64,000 nucleotides of DNA, taken from Verrucomicrobiaceae bacterium (GTDB lineage Bacteria > Verrucomicrobiota > Verrucomicrobiia > Verrucomicrobiales > Akkermansiaceae). This document shows positions 62,468-64,000 of this stretch, in pieces. The notes beneath the pieces were generated by a model. It ran no database searches, was not told where the DNA came from, and saw only the letters and a list, made by a program, of their open reading frames with translations. Position numbers and translations under genes: made by a program. The stretch covers positions 1 through 64,000 of the forward strand of contig JAIXPW010000263.1 in assembly GCA_027485995.1 (NCBI GenBank). Reading direction: 5' to 3'. Positions within the stretch are counted from its first letter, which is position 1; the number at the start of each line of letters is the position of its first letter.

Positions 62468-64000
62468 TCAGGGACGCACCACGTAGATTCTGAGGAAACG
62501 CCACTCGCTGGTCTTCGGCCAGGAAACCCGGACCGTGTTTCCAGTCCGGACAATCGTGGTCGACTCCGGTCGGGCAGCAGTCCACTGGCGCAGGTCCGCC
62601 GACCACTCGGGCGTCCACGTCACTCCGGCTGCCTCAGCCTCCGGACGGATCGTGTACTCGATGCAGATGTCCTGCGGGTTCGGGCCCTCGGCGCAATGTG
62701 GGAGATTTCCCGGGATCGGAGTCAGACCATCCGTCCCGAGTCCGAACGCGAAAGCCAGTGTCCCAGGATCCGGCCCAGACGAAGAGTGGGTCACAAACAC
62801 CGGCGGTGGCGGCGGTGGCGGCAGGATTTCGACGGGTGCCACCACCCCCGAGTTCGGATAGGTGCTGACCACTCCCCACACAATCTGCTGGATCCTGGTG
62901 GCCACATTGCTGGGAAGCATCACCTGTGCCCCACTGGTGTCCGAAGCAAGCGTCCGAGCAGGGAGACCGACCGGGCTCTTTTTGTAAATGGTCGCATAGT
63001 GCGCCAAGGCACTCACATAGCCGCCAAGAGCACTGGGATGTCGTTCGTCGACGTAAAAGGAACTCCGATTGTAGCCGAGCAAAGCCCCCGTTCCGCAGGC
63101 GTCGATCACGGCCTTCAGGGCCTGACCGCTTGGGATGATCAGGGCGGGCTTGCTGCCCGACTGGCTGATGGTGCTGCGCACTTGTTCGAAGGCCGCGTTG
63201 ATGGCGGTCTGGGTTGAAAGCGTCTGGGTCTGCCAGGGCCAGTAGGCGTAAAGATAGACTTGGGTGCCCGCGGCATCCGCCAACTGGTAATACCGGCGGG
63301 CATAATCGGTGAACCCCGGCATGGACCACGACTGCCACTCCTGGCTGAAGGGTTGAAGCACCAGCACGTCCCAACTGCCGGTCGAAATCTCCTCCCGTGA
63401 GCGCGAGCCCATCATGGGTCCAGGGCCGGTGCGGGTTCCAGTGTCCCAATGATACTGAAGCGACTGCCCATCGCTCAGCTGCACTCCGAACAAAGCCGGA
63501 TTGGGTTCCGCCACACTCAGATTCGCCAATTGCTGAGGAATGCTCGTCCAGCGGGTGAAGCTGTTTCCAATGTGATACGTGGTGAGGACGCCCGCCGCCT
63601 TGATCGGTCCAAGCCACGGGGTATACTGGGTCTGACCAACAAGGAATCCGGAGCTCGCCTCGGGAGTGACTCCACAGCGAACATAAGCGCCTTGGTCCTC
63701 AGGTCGGAGGGTAAAGGTGGATGCTCCCCCTGCGGGACCCGGGATGACGGTCCCGGTGTTGCCCGGCGAGCTTGCCCGCTCCCAGACAAATCTCGTCTGA
63801 CTCTCGGCGTCGCCATCCGGATCGACGAAGGTGCTGGCGGTCCGCAACGTTGAGCCGACACGGGAGGACCCCGTAAGCAGCAGGTTGGAAACCGAAGGCG
63901 GGAAATTGACTGGAGTCAGGATCTCACAGCGCAGTGCACCGAGATAACCGAAAGACAAACCATTGCGACGAACCTCGATCCGGATCTTTCCATCGGCGGA
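62468..64000 (-). CDS. Secreted SGNH-like hydrolase with Ig-like region (partial, 5' end beyond window)
   Basis: The frame stays open to the window edge, so the gene starts outside; TTG 63958 is not needed. It has 510 visible residues. An Ig-like part (SNLLLTGSSRVGSTLRTAS and DQGAYVRCGVTPEAS) precedes an SGNH-like domain (TTYHIGNSFTRW, WDVLVLQPFS, DERHPSALGGY). A Pro-rich linker with eight prolines in a row follows, then a C-terminal beta domain (WSADLRQWTA) ending in RIYVVRP. No PEP-CTERM-like signal is present. It may act on surface glycans; the family call is by motif. Confidence 0.7.
   Translation of the reverse strand, partial: SADGKIRIEVRRNGLSFGYLGALRCEILTPVNFPPSVSNLLLTGSSRVGSTLRTASTFVDPDGDAESQTRFVWERASSPGNTGTVIPGPAGGASTFTLRPEDQGAYVRCGVTPEASSGFLVGQTQYTPWLGPIKAAGVLTTYHIGNSFTRWTSIPQQLANLSVAEPNPALFGVQLSDGQSLQYHWDTGTRTGPGPMMGSRSREEISTGSWDVLVLQPFSQEWQSWSMPGFTDYARRYYQLADAAGTQVYLYAYWPWQTQTLSTQTAINAAFEQVRSTISQSGSKPALIIPSGQALKAVIDACGTGALLGYNRSSFYVDERHPSALGGYVSALAHYATIYKKSPVGLPARTLASDTSGAQVMLPSNVATRIQQIVWGVVSTYPNSGVVAPVEILPPPPPPPVFVTHSSSGPDPGTLAFAFGLGTDGLTPIPGNLPHCAEGPNPQDICIEYTIRPEAEAAGVTWTPEWSADLRQWTAARPESTTIVRTGNTVRVSWPKTSEWRFLRIYVVRP

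Noticed and set aside
60885..62486. 533-codon plus-strand frame opposite the MBOAT gene
   Set aside because: Rich in Glu, Arg, His and Gln with no domain, as expected opposite a hydrophobic GC-rich gene.
1..64000. CRISPR arrays and rRNA genes
   Set aside because: No regularly spaced repeats and no rRNA-like sequence were seen despite the Cas4-like nuclease.

Overview
The window looks like a GC-rich chromosome of a Verrucomicrobiota bacterium, probably Luteolibacter-like. The support is indirect: secreted sulfatases, GH89 and GH95 glycosidases, an exosortase/EpsI pair beside a large exopolysaccharide locus, and small membrane proteins starting MNPYEAP. The assignment rests on gene content only. 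No gene-free stretch exceeds about 250 bases; the longest are 17227-17468, 22869-23109 and 56562-56789.

1-8800, defence region: the right end of an IS66-like element (1-118) sits inside a type III methylase gene and removes its N-terminus, including the DPPY motif. It is followed by an EVE-like/DUF262/HNH protein and an intact type III Res subunit in one tight operon. Convergent to these are a WYL regulator and a DnaQ-like exonuclease, with a small duplicated zinc-binding protein nearby.

8899-29727, accessory element, nearly all on the minus strand: a DnaB-like ATPase, a WGR-DNA ligase fusion, a Ycf46-type AAA ATPase with a degenerate paralogue, DUF1257 (Ycf35), DUF2997, DUF3150, a Cas4/RecB-like Fe-S nuclease, a DUF3987-like protein, a short family A DNA polymerase and several unrecognised proteins. 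An AbiE toxin-antitoxin pair on the plus strand interrupts it; its toxin gene carries an in-frame amber codon. Many junctions have a GC-rich hairpin followed by an A/C-rich leader. No integrase, capsid, tail or conjugation gene is visible. The element stops next to tRNA-Pro and tRNA-Arg, which suggests tRNA-linked integration, but no second attachment site was seen. The DUF1257-DUF2997-AAA-DUF3150 module with its degenerate NTPases is the best candidate here for an uncharacterised system.

30318-42319, chromosomal catabolism: two sulfatases, a GH89 alpha-N-acetylglucosaminidase, alanine dehydrogenase, a GH95 alpha-L-fucosidase with an inserted F5/8-like domain, a dienelactone hydrolase, a Nudix hydrolase and a small membrane protein. 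The enzymes suit breakdown of sulfated, fucosylated and GlcNAc-containing glycans.

42449-45671, housekeeping: prs, rplY (ctc), pth, rpsF and ssb on the minus strand, with a clear promoter before rplY.

45747-62387, exopolysaccharide and surface locus: exosortase and EpsI, an O-antigen ligase-like protein, a polyprenyl sugar-phosphate transferase, glycosyltransferases of GT4 and GT2 type, GtrA, an FAD oxidoreductase, a sugar isomerase-like protein, a GT-C-like membrane protein, an epimerase, and an SGNH/MBOAT acyl-transfer pair. A partial secreted SGNH-like protein runs off the right edge.
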